Shown: positions 45,961-55,206, counted from the stretch's first letter. The stretch: DNA of 64,000 nucleotides from Parvularcula sp964556115 (GCA_964556115.1 CAZKVC010000009.1:1-64000), one strand, 5' to 3'. A program made the numbers and translations. Notes: a model not told the origin generated them from the sequence alone.

Positions 45961-47775
45961 ATGACCTTCCTGATCCTTGCCTCCCTCGCCCTCGGCGCCG
46001 CGGGCCTTCCCGGCGCGGTGACGCCTGCGCAGACCCCGATCGAGGTCGATGGTGACCTTGCCGACTGGCCGGAGGACGCGCTCACCCTTCCCCTTCATGA
46101 CGGGGAGGGAAAGGAGGCCGCAGGCGAGATCCGGCTCCTCCACGACCCCGAGGCGGAACGGCTCTATCTTGCGCTCTCGGTGCCATACGCGGTGGAGCGG
46201 CAGCAGCTCCTCCTCGATCTCGATGCGGGCGACAGTCTCGACCGGCCCGCGGACCTCACCTTTTCGGAGGGCGAGGTCAGCGTCACCCAGCTTCGCCACC
46301 AGAATCGTGCGCAGGTCCAGCGCGCCGAGGATGGCCGGACTTCCGAATGGTCCCTCGATCTTTCGGGCCTCGCGCCGGACCGCAGCTTCGCGCTGCCCGC
46401 TTCCTTCGGTCTCGCCTTCGAGGCGGAGGGCGAGGGGACGACCCTGCGCTGGGGCGATACCGGCGTCGGCTGGGAGAACAGGCGGCTTCTTTCCCCGCTC
46501 TATCTGGTAGAGAAGAGCACGGCCTTCGGAACCCTCCGTGGACGCACCGCCTGGTCCAAGGCCGAAGGCGCGCCGGACCGTGTGCTGATCAGGCATGACG
46601 AGGCGGATCTCCACGTCACGGTAGAGGCCGAAGATGGGGGCTTCTTCGAGGTGCACCTTCCGCAAGGACGCTACACTGTTGCCGCCGATGATTCGCGCAC
46701 CGTTCCGTCCCTCACTGCGCAGAGAAGCGTCAGTGTCGAGGCGGGCGAGCCCGCCATGGCGGGGGTTCTTCCCGCCATGAGGGCCCGGGGCAATTTCATC
46801 GACCTCGCCGAAGCCGTCCGTGAGCGTCACGCCATCAACGCCGTCGCCTTCGCTTATGCCGACGAAGGGCGCCCGGTTTCCGCTTTCGCCAATGGGGTCG
46901 ACCCCGAGGGGAACAGCATAGGCGATGATGCGCTTTTCCGCATGGCGTCGGTGTCGAAGCCCGTCGCGGCCATGGTCGTCCTCAGGCTCGCGGAAGCTGG
47001 CCTCTGGGACCTCGATGAGCCCCTGTCCGCCCATGCCGTGCCCGAACCGATCGCGGACGATCCCCGCCGGGACAAGGTCACCACGCGGATGGTTCTTCGC
47101 CACCTTTCAGGACTTCCCAACACCCATAGCGGCGAAGGCGTGACCTTCCTTTTCGATCCGGGCACGAAGCAGCACTATTCCGGCGAAGCCTTCTACTGGC
47201 TGCGCGACGCGGTGGAGGCGAAGTTCGGCCGTCCCTTCCAGAGCCTCGCCAAAGAGCATCTCTTCGCCCCCGCAGGCATGACCGCCTCCAGCTTCAGCTT
47301 CCCCGAAGGAGGCGAGGCGCTCTACGTCGGCAAGCTTCACGGCGGCTATCTCTTCGACCGGCCCGAGGACTGGGACGAGAGCAAGATCGTGGGCGGCCTC
47401 GTGACGACCGCGGATGATCTCCTGCGCTTCATCCGTTTCATGAACGACCGCGCGGGCCTTTCGGACGAGCTCTGGCAGGAGATGACCACGCCGAATGAGG
47501 TGGACCTTCTCGAAGAGGGCGAAGAGGACCGCTTCGGCCTCGGCTGGGTCATTTCGGACGAAGGCCCGCTGGTTCTCAGCCATGGCGGCAGCGAACGCGG
47601 CGCACGGACTTTCCTGGCCCTTCTCCCCGAAGAAGGCGCGGGCGCGGCGGTGGCCACCAATGCCAGCGGCGGTGTGCCAGCGATCCGCACCCTCTTCGAA
47701 GCCAGCCTCAAGAGGACCCGCGACCTTCCCACCCTCGAAGCCGAGTTCGCTGATTGGGAAAGCTACGACTGGTAG
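45961..47775 (+). CDS. Beta-lactamase-fold serine hydrolase 3 with an extra N-terminal beta domain
   Basis: 604 residues; signal peptide to about residue 22. Residues about 25-200 start with the pattern PIEVDGDLADWPEDALTL, which resembles CBM9-like (DOMON-type) sugar or ligand-binding domains. Residues about 275-590 form the serine hydrolase: SxxK as SVSK (330-333), HLSGLPNTHSGEG, YSG, and HGGSERG at the end. The combination of a possible carbohydrate-binding module with a class-C-like hydrolase is uncommon and suggests a cell-wall- or polysaccharide-targeted enzyme. The assignment of the N-terminal domain is by pattern only. Confidence 0.8.
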   Translation: MTFLILASLALGAAGLPGAVTPAQTPIEVDGDLADWPEDALTLPLHDGEGKEAAGEIRLLHDPEAERLYLALSVPYAVERQQLLLDLDAGDSLDRPADLTFSEGEVSVTQLRHQNRAQVQRAEDGRTSEWSLDLSGLAPDRSFALPASFGLAFEAEGEGTTLRWGDTGVGWENRRLLSPLYLVEKSTAFGTLRGRTAWSKAEGAPDRVLIRHDEADLHVTVEAEDGGFFEVHLPQGRYTVAADDSRTVPSLTAQRSVSVEAGEPAMAGVLPAMRARGNFIDLAEAVRERHAINAVAFAYADEGRPVSAFANGVDPEGNSIGDDALFRMASVSKPVAAMVVLRLAEAGLWDLDEPLSAHAVPEPIADDPRRDKVTTRMVLRHLSGLPNTHSGEGVTFLFDPGTKQHYSGEAFYWLRDAVEAKFGRPFQSLAKEHLFAPAGMTASSFSFPEGGEALYVGKLHGGYLFDRPEDWDESKIVGGLVTTADDLLRFIRFMNDRAGLSDELWQEMTTPNEVDLLEEGEEDRFGLGWVISDEGPLVLSHGGSERGARTFLALLPEEGAGAAVATNASGGVPAIRTLFEASLKRTRDLPTLEAEFADWESYDW

Positions 47776-48095
47776 GCCAATCGGCGCTGTTTGATGCCTG
47801 CCGCGGCGCGCAGGGCCCAGCCGCCCAGGATGACGCTCATCACCACACGGGCGGGAAAATAGATGAGGGCCGGCAGGCCGAAGATCCAGCGCACGACCTC
47901 GACCGGCATCACCGCCTCCGCGACAGCCCTGATCCAGTAGAGAAAGGGCAGGTGCTCGCGAAGATGGGTGTCGACCGTGATCGCCGGATCGGCACTCTGG
48001 AACAAGGTCAGCCCAAGGAGCATGATGGCGATCACCCCGTCGCAGATGCTACCCACGAAAGACGCCCATCCGAAGACCAGAAGAAAAGTTCTCAT
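47763..48095 (-). CDS. Small membrane protein of the sigma-factor operon
   Basis: 110 residues with three to four hydrophobic segments (FLLVFGWASFVGSICDGVIA, then WIFGLPALIYFPARVVM). The start overlaps the end of the preceding gene by 4 bp (48092-48095), so it is translationally coupled to the operon. No known domain. The stop overlaps serine hydrolase 3 by 13 bp. Role unknown; possibly part of a membrane sensor for the sigma factor. Confidence 0.65.
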   Translation of the reverse strand: MRTFLLVFGWASFVGSICDGVIAIMLLGLTLFQSADPAITVDTHLREHLPFLYWIRAVAEAVMPVEVVRWIFGLPALIYFPARVVMSVILGGWALRAAAGIKQRRLAYQS

Positions 48096-48460
48096 GTGTC
48101 ATTCCTTTCGATCAGCGCGGCATGAAGAAGGCGAAGCTCGCGCAGGATCCGGGCCGTTTCGGTCCGCTGGGCAAGGCTCGTCTTGAAATAGACGGTCAGG
48201 ACCAGCGCGCTGAGGCAGCCCGTCGCCCACTGAACCGCATAAAGAATGCTTTCTGTCGTCAGAAGGCGAAACCCCGCGAAGAGGAACAGCGCGAAGAAGG
48301 CGATATTCGCGGCGTAGGTCAGGGTGAAGACCCAAGCCCCTGGTCCGGTGAAGTTGGCCTTCATCTGGCTGAGAAAGCCTGGCTCGGGACCCAGCCTTTC
48401 GGCCAGCTGACGTTCGCCCTCCGTCAGAATACGGTCGATTTCATCGTCGAGGCGGCTCAT
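48092..48460 (-). CDS. DUF6768-like membrane protein coupled to a sigma factor
   Basis: 122 residues from MSRLDDEIDRIL (ATG 48460, GGAG upstream), overlapping the sigma factor stop by 4 bp (ATGA). Two hydrophobic helices (about residues 40-62 and 70-92) lie between charged ends; the N-terminus carries ERQLAERLGPEPGFL. The size, order and context agree with the DUF6768 family, which I recall as sitting beside alphaproteobacterial ECF sigma genes; this is recall, not a search. It is a candidate anti-sigma or modulator by position, but no anti-sigma domain is recognised. Confidence 0.65.
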   Translation of the reverse strand: MSRLDDEIDRILTEGERQLAERLGPEPGFLSQMKANFTGPGAWVFTLTYAANIAFFALFLFAGFRLLTTESILYAVQWATGCLSALVLTVYFKTSLAQRTETARILRELRLLHAALIERNDT

Positions 48461-49020
48461 TTCGGTTCTCCAAGGATGAATATTCTCACGCGTGCCCTGC
48501 CGTGAAGCAGGCGGGTCTTCACCGTGCCAGCGGGAACGCCGAGAACGGCGGCGATCTCGGCGATGGACAGGCCATCGACATAGAAAAGCTCCATCGCCAT
48601 CAGCTGTGGCCTTGGCAAGCACGTGAGCGCCCGCCGGACCGTTTCGGCATCCATCCGGTCCTCTGCCTGCTGCACAAGTTCCGGGCTGAGTTCCGCAAGA
48701 ACGGTCTCGGCTTCAAGAGCTGTCTCGGCGGCACGCTGGCGGTAGCGCCGGCGAAGGCGGCGGTGGCACTTCCTCGTGATGATGCGGTAACCCCATACCC
48801 CGAAGAGGGAGCGGTCATTCAGCCGTTCGAGGCTGCGGACGATATCGGTCCAGCCGTCCTGGCAGGCATCCAGCGCTTCCTCGGTCTCGCTGAGGAGCCT
48901 CGTCGCATAGCGGACAAATTTCGGGTTCCAGCGAACATAAAGACTGCCGAACGCCTCGCGCTGGCCTGCAAGCCATGCCGAAACGAGGGCCGCGTCCTTT
49001 TGCCGGTCTGGCGTCTCCAT
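48457..49020 (-). CDS. RNA polymerase sigma factor, ECF / sigma-70 type
   Basis: 187 residues from METPDRQKDA (ATG 49020). Region 2 covers LYVRWNPKFVRYATRLLSET with WGYRIITRKCHRRLRR. Region 4 carries LPRPQLMAMELFYVDGLSIA followed by the HTH VLGVPAGTVKTRLLHGR. The protein lacks region 1 and 3 sized segments, as expected for the ECF group. It heads a three-gene operon with two membrane proteins, coupled by 4-bp overlaps at both junctions. Confidence 0.88.
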   Translation of the reverse strand: METPDRQKDAALVSAWLAGQREAFGSLYVRWNPKFVRYATRLLSETEEALDACQDGWTDIVRSLERLNDRSLFGVWGYRIITRKCHRRLRRRYRQRAAETALEAETVLAELSPELVQQAEDRMDAETVRRALTCLPRPQLMAMELFYVDGLSIAEIAAVLGVPAGTVKTRLLHGRARVRIFILGEPK

Positions 49021-49163
49021 AAGCTTCCGTCTGCCCGAGCCCCGCTTTTGCCCAGCGGCGCTTTTCCTTTGCCATGGTTCCAAAGTGCCGTCCGGGCGAT
49101 GGATGGTTCAATGCCGGACCAGTTTTTTCTTCGCGCCTGCCGCGGTCGCCATGAAAGCCGGGT

Positions 49164-49192
49164 TTGCATCGTGCGGCCTCTGTCGCTATCTC
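49164..49192 (+). promoter_or_regulatory. Candidate promoter for thiC
   Basis: TTGCAT (49164-49169) and TATCTC (49187-49192) are spaced by 17 bp, with transcription expected near 49199, just before the TPP riboswitch. It fits sigma-70-like consensus moderately. Confidence 0.45.
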
Positions 49193-49204
49193 TCCACTTC
49201 AATA

Positions 49205-49279
49205 GCCGAGGGGCACCCCGCTTTGGGGTTGAGACGCACCCTTTGAACCTGATCCGGTTGAGACCGGCGTAGGGACGGC
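49205..49279 (+). ncRNA. TPP riboswitch (THI element)
   Basis: The core agrees closely with the THI-box consensus: GGGGCACCCC, GGGTTGAGA, ACCCTTTGAACCTGATC, then GGTTGAGACCGGCGTAGGGA. P1 is GCCG (49205-49208) with CGGC (49276-49279). It sits 63 bases upstream of thiC. It senses thiamine pyrophosphate and lowers thiC expression when TPP is bound. Confidence 0.96.
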
Positions 49280-49310
49280 GCTTTGAGGGCGAGGGTCTTC
49301 GCGGCATCCG

Positions 49311-49331
49311 TCACCTGCGTTTCGCACGTGG
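49311..49331 (+). promoter_or_regulatory. Hairpin covering the start of the thiC Shine-Dalgarno
   Basis: TCACCTGCG (49311-49319) and CGCACGTGG (49323-49331) can pair 8 of 9 positions (one mismatch, one G-U) around a TTT loop. The 3' arm ends at the first bases of GTGGAGGAG, the ribosome-binding site. This suggests translational control as the riboswitch expression platform, with no terminator T-run seen. Confidence 0.55.
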
Positions 49332-49341
49332 AGGAGCTGCC

Positions 49342-51252
<1,911 letters not shown>

Positions 51253-51259
51253 TCGTATG

Positions 51260-51294
51260 CCGTAGGGCGGACCGTGAAGCGATCCGCCCTACGG
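51260..51294. repeat. REP-like palindrome, left of the accessory island
   Basis: CCGTAGGGCGGA (51260-51271) and TCCGCCCTACGG (51283-51294) are perfect inverse complements around an 11-base loop, 8 bp after the thiC stop. The right arm recurs at 54355-54366. It may act as terminator of thiC and as a REP element. Confidence 0.7.
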
Positions 51295-51386
51295 AGCAGT
51301 GGCAGTAGGAAGGGAGATTCAGGCCCCTCCCCCTATATTACTGCAGGAGCTACGTGACATGCACGACCCCTGCATTGCCTATCATG
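51295..51386. other. Intergenic segment at the edge of the lower-GC island
   Basis: No gene recognised. GC falls here compared with thiC, marking the left edge of the accessory segment. Confidence 0.5.
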
Positions 51387-51530
51387 TCACTCCGGGACAA
51401 TGATTGGCCATGCCTTTAAGCCGAACGCTTTCGCGAACAGCTTCTGGCCAGTTTTCGGGCACTTCCGCCACGGGCGGAAGATAACCTTATGGCCAGCAGG
51501 CGGTGTTGGATAGCTTTTCTTTGTAGCCAT
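51387..51530 (-). CDS. 47-residue conserved-type small protein
   Basis: ATG at 51530 to TGA at 51387. The product begins MATKKSYPTPPAGHKVIFRP and continues WRKCPKTGQKLFAKAFGLKA to an end of WPIIVPE. The regular alternation of aromatic, basic and proline residues and the HKVIFR..KCPKTG pattern look like a real compact protein. I recall similar uncharacterised small proteins with TPPxGHKVIFRxWRKCPKTG in other Proteobacteria, without a known function; this is recall, not a search. RBS weak. GC is lower than neighbours. No signal peptide. Confidence 0.6.
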   Translation of the reverse strand: MATKKSYPTPPAGHKVIFRPWRKCPKTGQKLFAKAFGLKAWPIIVPE

Positions 51531-51667
51531 CGTAGCGCCTAACGCCGGGGCGATGTTTGCCTTGACTTCGCGGACCCTATGTGATTCGTATCAGTACCAC
51601 CTGCGAATCGTGTCCAGTCCAGGCTTCCACATCGGCGAGCCCCGACCCGGTGCCCGATGCAGAATAG
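51531..51667. other. Intergenic segment with an inverted repeat
   Basis: No gene supported. GATTCG and CGAATC around 51581-51607 form a short inverted repeat. The stretch lies between the 47-residue gene and the hairpin after the metallopeptidase gene. Confidence 0.4.
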
Positions 51668-51694
51668 TTAGGCCCGCGCCTCGCGCGGGTCTAA
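51668..51694. terminator. GC-rich hairpin after the ImmA/IrrE gene
   Basis: TTAGGCCCGCGC (51668-51679) pairs with GCGCGGGTCTAA (51683-51694) with one G-U, around a 3-base loop, just beyond the metallopeptidase stop (51698). On the plus side it is followed by TTTT, on the minus side by no T-run. Probably bidirectional. Confidence 0.6.
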
Positions 51695-51697
51695 TTT

Positions 51698-52228
51698 TCA
51701 AATTAGCCGTTTCCTCCAAAGGTAGTCCAGACGAAACCTGGCAGCCATCCGAGACACTCCGTGCCGGTCTATGACATCGTCGACCGTGTCGTTAGGACTG
51801 AAGAACTGCACGGGCATCAGTAGCTCTGCAGCGTACTGATTCGCTTGTTTCTCGACACAGCGAAATGCAGGCAATTCATCGCCGTCCTGAACCCGTTTGA
51901 GAGAACTTCCAGCGTGCAGATCGAAGTGCCCAAGTTCGTGAGCGGCCGTAAATCGTGCCCTACCTTGTCCGCCGAGAGCGTCTTCGTACACATCTTCGCG
52001 TAGCCTGATGAATTCGCCGTGCGGGCATGTCTCGCCCAAGATTCCCGGCATTTCATCGACGGATCCGATTTCGAAAGATATGACATGCGGATCCAGAACT
52101 TCCTCAAGTACTTGGACAATCGGAAAGAATGGCTCGCTCTCTAGACGAAGGGATTGTCGAAAGCTATCGGCGCGCTTTCGTATATCGGACCAAGGCATTG
52201 GCGGCCCTGCGTAGTTCACATGTGACAT
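51698..52228 (-). CDS. ImmA/IrrE-type metallopeptidase
   Basis: 176 residues. The zinc motif AAHELGHFDLH (HExxH) lies in the middle, followed by the glutamate-bearing CVEKQANQYAAELLMP motif, both typical of the COG2856 / ImmA-IrrE (peptidase M78) family. Such enzymes cleave a partner XRE repressor to relieve repression under stress. Its start overlaps the XRE gene stop by one base (TGATG), so the two are coupled. GC is lower than the chromosome. No integrase is next to it, so it is an isolated pair rather than a recognisable ICE. Confidence 0.88.
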   Translation of the reverse strand: MSHVNYAGPPMPWSDIRKRADSFRQSLRLESEPFFPIVQVLEEVLDPHVISFEIGSVDEMPGILGETCPHGEFIRLREDVYEDALGGQGRARFTAAHELGHFDLHAGSSLKRVQDGDELPAFRCVEKQANQYAAELLMPVQFFSPNDTVDDVIDRHGVSRMAARFRLDYLWRKRLI

Positions 52229-52584
52229 CAGTCGTCTGTTTTCCTTCTAAGAACGCCGATAATCTCCTCGAGTTCTTCGGCAGAAAGGCTATTGATCCTT
52301 CGTTGTAGCAAGCCTGTAGCATCTCTTGCTTGTTCAGTCTCGGGCCGGACTGTGAAGCTTTCTCTTGCTCTATCTGCCGCCGACCGTAGATCCTCGGACT
52401 CAACGTCAGAAAGGCTGTATAGAACGGCGATCTTTTCTTCTATACCTTCGGGTGGACTCTTCTTACCTTTCTCGATTGCCGAAAGAAAGGACGACGAGAT
52501 TTCGAGTTTTCTTGCCATATCCAGCAGTCGTTCATCTCGATGTATCCTTAGCATCCGTAGTGCTCTTCCAAGCGAACTCAGCAT
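52228..52584 (-). CDS. XRE-family helix-turn-helix regulator
   Basis: 118 residues from MLSSLGRALRMLRIHRDERL (ATG 52584). The N-terminal HTH is LLDMARKLEISSSFLSAIEK, followed by KKSPPEG as in the XRE family. The C-terminal half (residues 70-118) is charged and ends in an SAEELEEIIGVLRRK helix, likely for dimerisation or cleavage by the downstream peptidase. It probably represses its own promoter; a 12-bp palindrome (52646-52657) lies 62 bp upstream. An upstream in-frame extension exists but its start lacks an RBS. Confidence 0.85.
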   Translation of the reverse strand: MLSSLGRALRMLRIHRDERLLDMARKLEISSSFLSAIEKGKKSPPEGIEEKIAVLYSLSDVESEDLRSAADRARESFTVRPETEQARDATGLLQRRINSLSAEELEEIIGVLRRKTDD

Positions 52585-52645
52585 AGCGTATCCATGGTCG
52601 GCCCCCTCTAGACCCAACTCTAACACCCTTCAGGCCAAGAAATCA

Positions 52646-52657
52646 ACCTAGCTAGGT
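52646..52657. promoter_or_regulatory. Candidate XRE operator palindrome
   Basis: ACCTAGCTAGGT is a perfect 12-bp palindrome lying 62 bp upstream of the XRE start, in the presumed promoter. Short even palindromes of this kind are frequent operators for XRE dimers. Inference only. Confidence 0.45.
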
Positions 52658-53031
52658 GATAAAACGTTCGCCACGCTAAATTCGTGAAAAGTTCCCTCTT
52701 CATGGTTGGCACACCTTGTAGAATGGCCAGAATGTTGAATACCCGTTGCACCCAACGAAGGCCGCCCCACAATGACCTATCCCCGCCGCACCAACCTGCG
52801 CTATTCTCCCGGTATCAGCAGGAGCAAGGGTTCGGCGTATACGCCGGATGGGTCCTTCTCCTTGTCCGCCCACTGATCTATGGGCCGCCTCAGCAACCCT
52901 AAGGTGGATGTAGTCGGATACCCAATCCACCTGTCCAGCGTACCAACGGTGCATTGCGGCCCCACCTCCATGCACCCGACTGGCTGCGGGCGCACCCCGC
53001 TCGCCTTCGCCCCACCGCCGCCTAGGCCCGA
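52658..53031. other. Gene-poor end of the accessory island
   Basis: No gene is supported. Several 60-90 codon frames on both strands cross it with no RBS. GGTGGAT (52903-52909) and ATCCACC (52925-52931) form an inverted repeat with a 15-base loop. It could be decayed sequence. Confidence 0.4.
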
Positions 53032-54162
53032 TCAGTCAGGCTGCACGCTTTTCTCCAGCTCGTCGTAATTCGTCTCGCCGCTCAGCATCAGCGCCATGGC
53101 GCGCAAGGACGGCACATGGGCGAGGCAGATGACGAGGAGCACCGTCATCGGCACGGCGATCAGCGCTCCGCCGATGCCCCAGATATAGCCCCAGACGAGG
53201 ATGGACATCAGCACCACCAAGGGGGAGAGGGACAGCTCCCGCCCCTGGAGCTTCGGATCGACGAAGTTGCCGATGATCTGCTCGATCACGAGGAGGCCGG
53301 CGCCGATCAGGAAGGCCGTCACCAGGTCCTTGGTGGCCAGGGCGACGAGGAAGGGCAGGAGCCCAGCGATCAGAGAGCCAAGGGTCGGTATGTAGCTCAG
53401 CAGGAAGGTCAGCACGATCCAGACGAAGATCAGCTCCAACCCGAAGGCCCACAGCCAGAGGCCGTAAAGGACGGCCGTCACCACGCCGAGGCCCGTGCGG
53501 ACGAGCAGGTACCAGCGGAAACGCTCTCCCGCCGCCGCGACGATATTCGACAACTCGCGTTCCCGCTCGCCCCACGCCCCGCGCAGCTTGCCGCGCCAGG
53601 TGGGAACTTCGGTCAGCATGATGAGCGCGAAGAAGAAGATCAGGGTGACGAGGGAAAGGGTCGCTCCCATGGACCGGACGATCGCCCGCAGTGCGTTCAG
53701 CAGCAGACCGGAGAGCCCGCCGCCCGGCTCGCCTCCATCGCCTGGGGAGCCGACGGCGTCGCGGACGACGCTGCTCACGCTGCCGCCGGAACCCGGCATG
53801 GAGAGCTGCTGCAGCTTCTCCTGAAGGTCCGAAAGGACAGGCGGGAGTTCGGCAACCAGACGCTGGGCCACAAAGCCGATGCCGAGAACGAACAGCGCGA
53901 TCGCGAGAAGGACGAGAACCATCGCCGCAAGGTGCCCCAGCCATCCGAGCCGGCCGGGCGCGCGCTGCTGGATCAGGCTGTCCACCGGCCAGACGACCAG
54001 CGCGACGAAGAACGCGAAAGCCAGGGGCATCGTGATGAGCGACGTGGCTTTCAGCGCCCAGCCGATCAGGATCACCGCGATGACGGCGAGCAGGATGTTC
54101 CGCGCCTCCGGTTTGTCGCCTGCCCGTCGTTCCGCAGCCTGGTGCGCGCGCTGTTCCGCCAT
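53032..54162 (-). CDS. AI-2E-family permease (PerM/YhhT type)
   Basis: 376 residues from MAEQRAHQAAERR (ATG 54162, GAGGAAA upstream). Eight or so membrane helices, with the characteristic central hydrophilic region and the FVDPKLQGRELSLSPLVVL signature near residue 300 plus GALIAVPMTVLL. Named for the AI-2 exporter TqsA, but most members have other or unknown roles, so autoinducer transport is not implied. Normal GC. Divergent from queF (227 bp) across a REP-like palindrome. Confidence 0.9.
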   Translation of the reverse strand: MAEQRAHQAAERRAGDKPEARNILLAVIAVILIGWALKATSLITMPLAFAFFVALVVWPVDSLIQQRAPGRLGWLGHLAAMVLVLLAIALFVLGIGFVAQRLVAELPPVLSDLQEKLQQLSMPGSGGSVSSVVRDAVGSPGDGGEPGGGLSGLLLNALRAIVRSMGATLSLVTLIFFFALIMLTEVPTWRGKLRGAWGERERELSNIVAAAGERFRWYLLVRTGLGVVTAVLYGLWLWAFGLELIFVWIVLTFLLSYIPTLGSLIAGLLPFLVALATKDLVTAFLIGAGLLVIEQIIGNFVDPKLQGRELSLSPLVVLMSILVWGYIWGIGGALIAVPMTVLLVICLAHVPSLRAMALMLSGETNYDELEKSVQPD

Positions 54163-54334
54163 GGTTTCCTCATCGGCCTCTGACCGAAGGGAAACAGCCG
54201 AACCCGAGGATCGTTGCAGGAAGAAACCCGGCATCTCCATGGGTCCGCCGCATCCTGTTCACGGGTGCAAGGGCAGGGGACCCCGGCCCGGACCCGCTAT
54301 CCTCCCTGCCCGGTTGCAGGCGCCGGTCCCAGTG

Positions 54335-54366
54335 CGGCGGATCACCTTTGGTGTTCCGCCCTACGG
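54335..54366. repeat. REP-like palindrome upstream of queF
   Basis: GGCGGATCACC (start about 54336) and GGTGTTCCGCC (to 54360) pair with one mismatch. The right arm continues to TCCGCCCTACGG (54355-54366), the same 12-mer seen at 51283-51294. Confidence 0.6.
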
Positions 54367-54388
54367 TTTGGTGGTCTAAAGCCCGCCC

Positions 54389-54853
54389 ATGACCAAGGAT
54401 ATCTACGAGGGCCGGGCGGAGCTTGGCCAGGAAAGCCGGCTGCCCGCTTCGCCGGAGGAGGCGGTGCTCGACCCGGTGCCGAACCCGCATCCGGACACGC
54501 TCTATCTCGCCCGCTTCGTGGCGCCGGAGTTCACCTCGATCTGCCCGGTGACGGGCCAGCCGGACTTCGCCCATCTCGTGATCGACTACGCGCCCGGTGA
54601 GCATCTGGTGGAATCGAAAAGCTTCAAGCTGCTCCTCGGCGCCTACCGCAATCACGGCGCCTTTCACGAGGACTGCACCATCGATATCGGCAAGCGGATC
54701 ATCGACGCGGTGAAGCCCCGCTGGCTGAGGATCTGCGGCTACTGGTACCCGCGGGGCGGCATCCCCATCGACGTCTTCTGGCAGACCGGCCCGGCGCCGG
54801 AGGGGCTCTACGTCCCCGACCCTGGCGTCGCGCCTTACAGGGGGCGGGGATAG
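54389..54853 (+). CDS. queF: NADPH-dependent 7-cyano-7-deazaguanine reductase
   Basis: Last dedicated step of preQ1 formation in queuosine synthesis. 154 residues, ATG at 54389, the unimodular (YkvM-like) size. The catalytic cysteine is in FTSICPVTGQPDF, the NADPH-binding motif is ESKSFK, and the histidine-containing FHEDCTI and GYWYPRGGIPIDVFW follow. Other queuosine genes are not in the window, and no preQ1 riboswitch was seen upstream. Confidence 0.97.
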   Translation: MTKDIYEGRAELGQESRLPASPEEAVLDPVPNPHPDTLYLARFVAPEFTSICPVTGQPDFAHLVIDYAPGEHLVESKSFKLLLGAYRNHGAFHEDCTIDIGKRIIDAVKPRWLRICGYWYPRGGIPIDVFWQTGPAPEGLYVPDPGVAPYRGRG

Positions 54854-54871
54854 GGCGCCCGGCCCTCCGCC

Positions 54872-55075
54872 TCAGTCCTCCAGCACGAAAGTCACTTTCA
54901 GGGTCACGCGGTACTCGGTGATCTCGCCTTTCTTGACCACGACCTTCTGGTCCTGGACCCAGGCGCCTTCGATGTTGTTCAGGGTCTTGTCCGCGCGCTT
55001 GATGCCCTTCTGCACGGCATGTTCGAAGCTTTGCTTGGATGCGGCGATGATCTCGGTGACGCGTGCGGTGGCCAT
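54872..55075 (-). CDS. Dodecin, flavin-binding protein
   Basis: 67 residues, ATG at 55075. VTEIIAASKQSFEHAVQKGI, the short strand-helix-strands pattern, WVQDQKVVV with the flavin-stacking tryptophan, and EYRVTLKVTF match dodecins, which store flavins or coenzyme A as a 12-mer. RBS AGGAGA upstream. Convergent with queF. Confidence 0.93.
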   Translation of the reverse strand: MATARVTEIIAASKQSFEHAVQKGIKRADKTLNNIEGAWVQDQKVVVKKGEITEYRVTLKVTFVLED

Positions 55076-55206
55076 GGGTCTTCTCCTTGTTCGTGCGGCA
55101 GGAATGAGGGCCGCTCAGCGCCAGAAAGGCAAGCGGCTTGCGCAGATGGCCTTCAGCGGGCGCGTCGCCTACAAAAGGGGCGAACAAGCCTGAAGGACCC
55201 GCGCCC

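Noticed and set aside
31668..47775. Antibiotic-resistance beta-lactamases
   Set aside because: All three lack the KTG and class-specific context of true resistance enzymes and look like general serine hydrolases of the envelope.
51698..52584. Idea that the XRE/ImmA pair is part of an integrative element (ICE)
   Set aside because: No integrase, excisionase, conjugation or attachment-site genes are visible within several kb; only the regulator and peptidase resemble ICE regulators.
52801..52995. A minus-strand frame of 64 codons in the island
   Set aside because: No RBS and no recognisable family; overlapping frames on both strands are equally open, so I treat it as non-coding or decayed.
53032..54162. 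Autoinducer-2 export function
   Set aside because: The family name is broad; nothing in the sequence or context indicates AI-2 signalling, and no luxS is nearby.
54389..54853. preQ1 riboswitch in front of queF
   Set aside because: The interval contains a REP-like palindrome and no preQ1 core motif.
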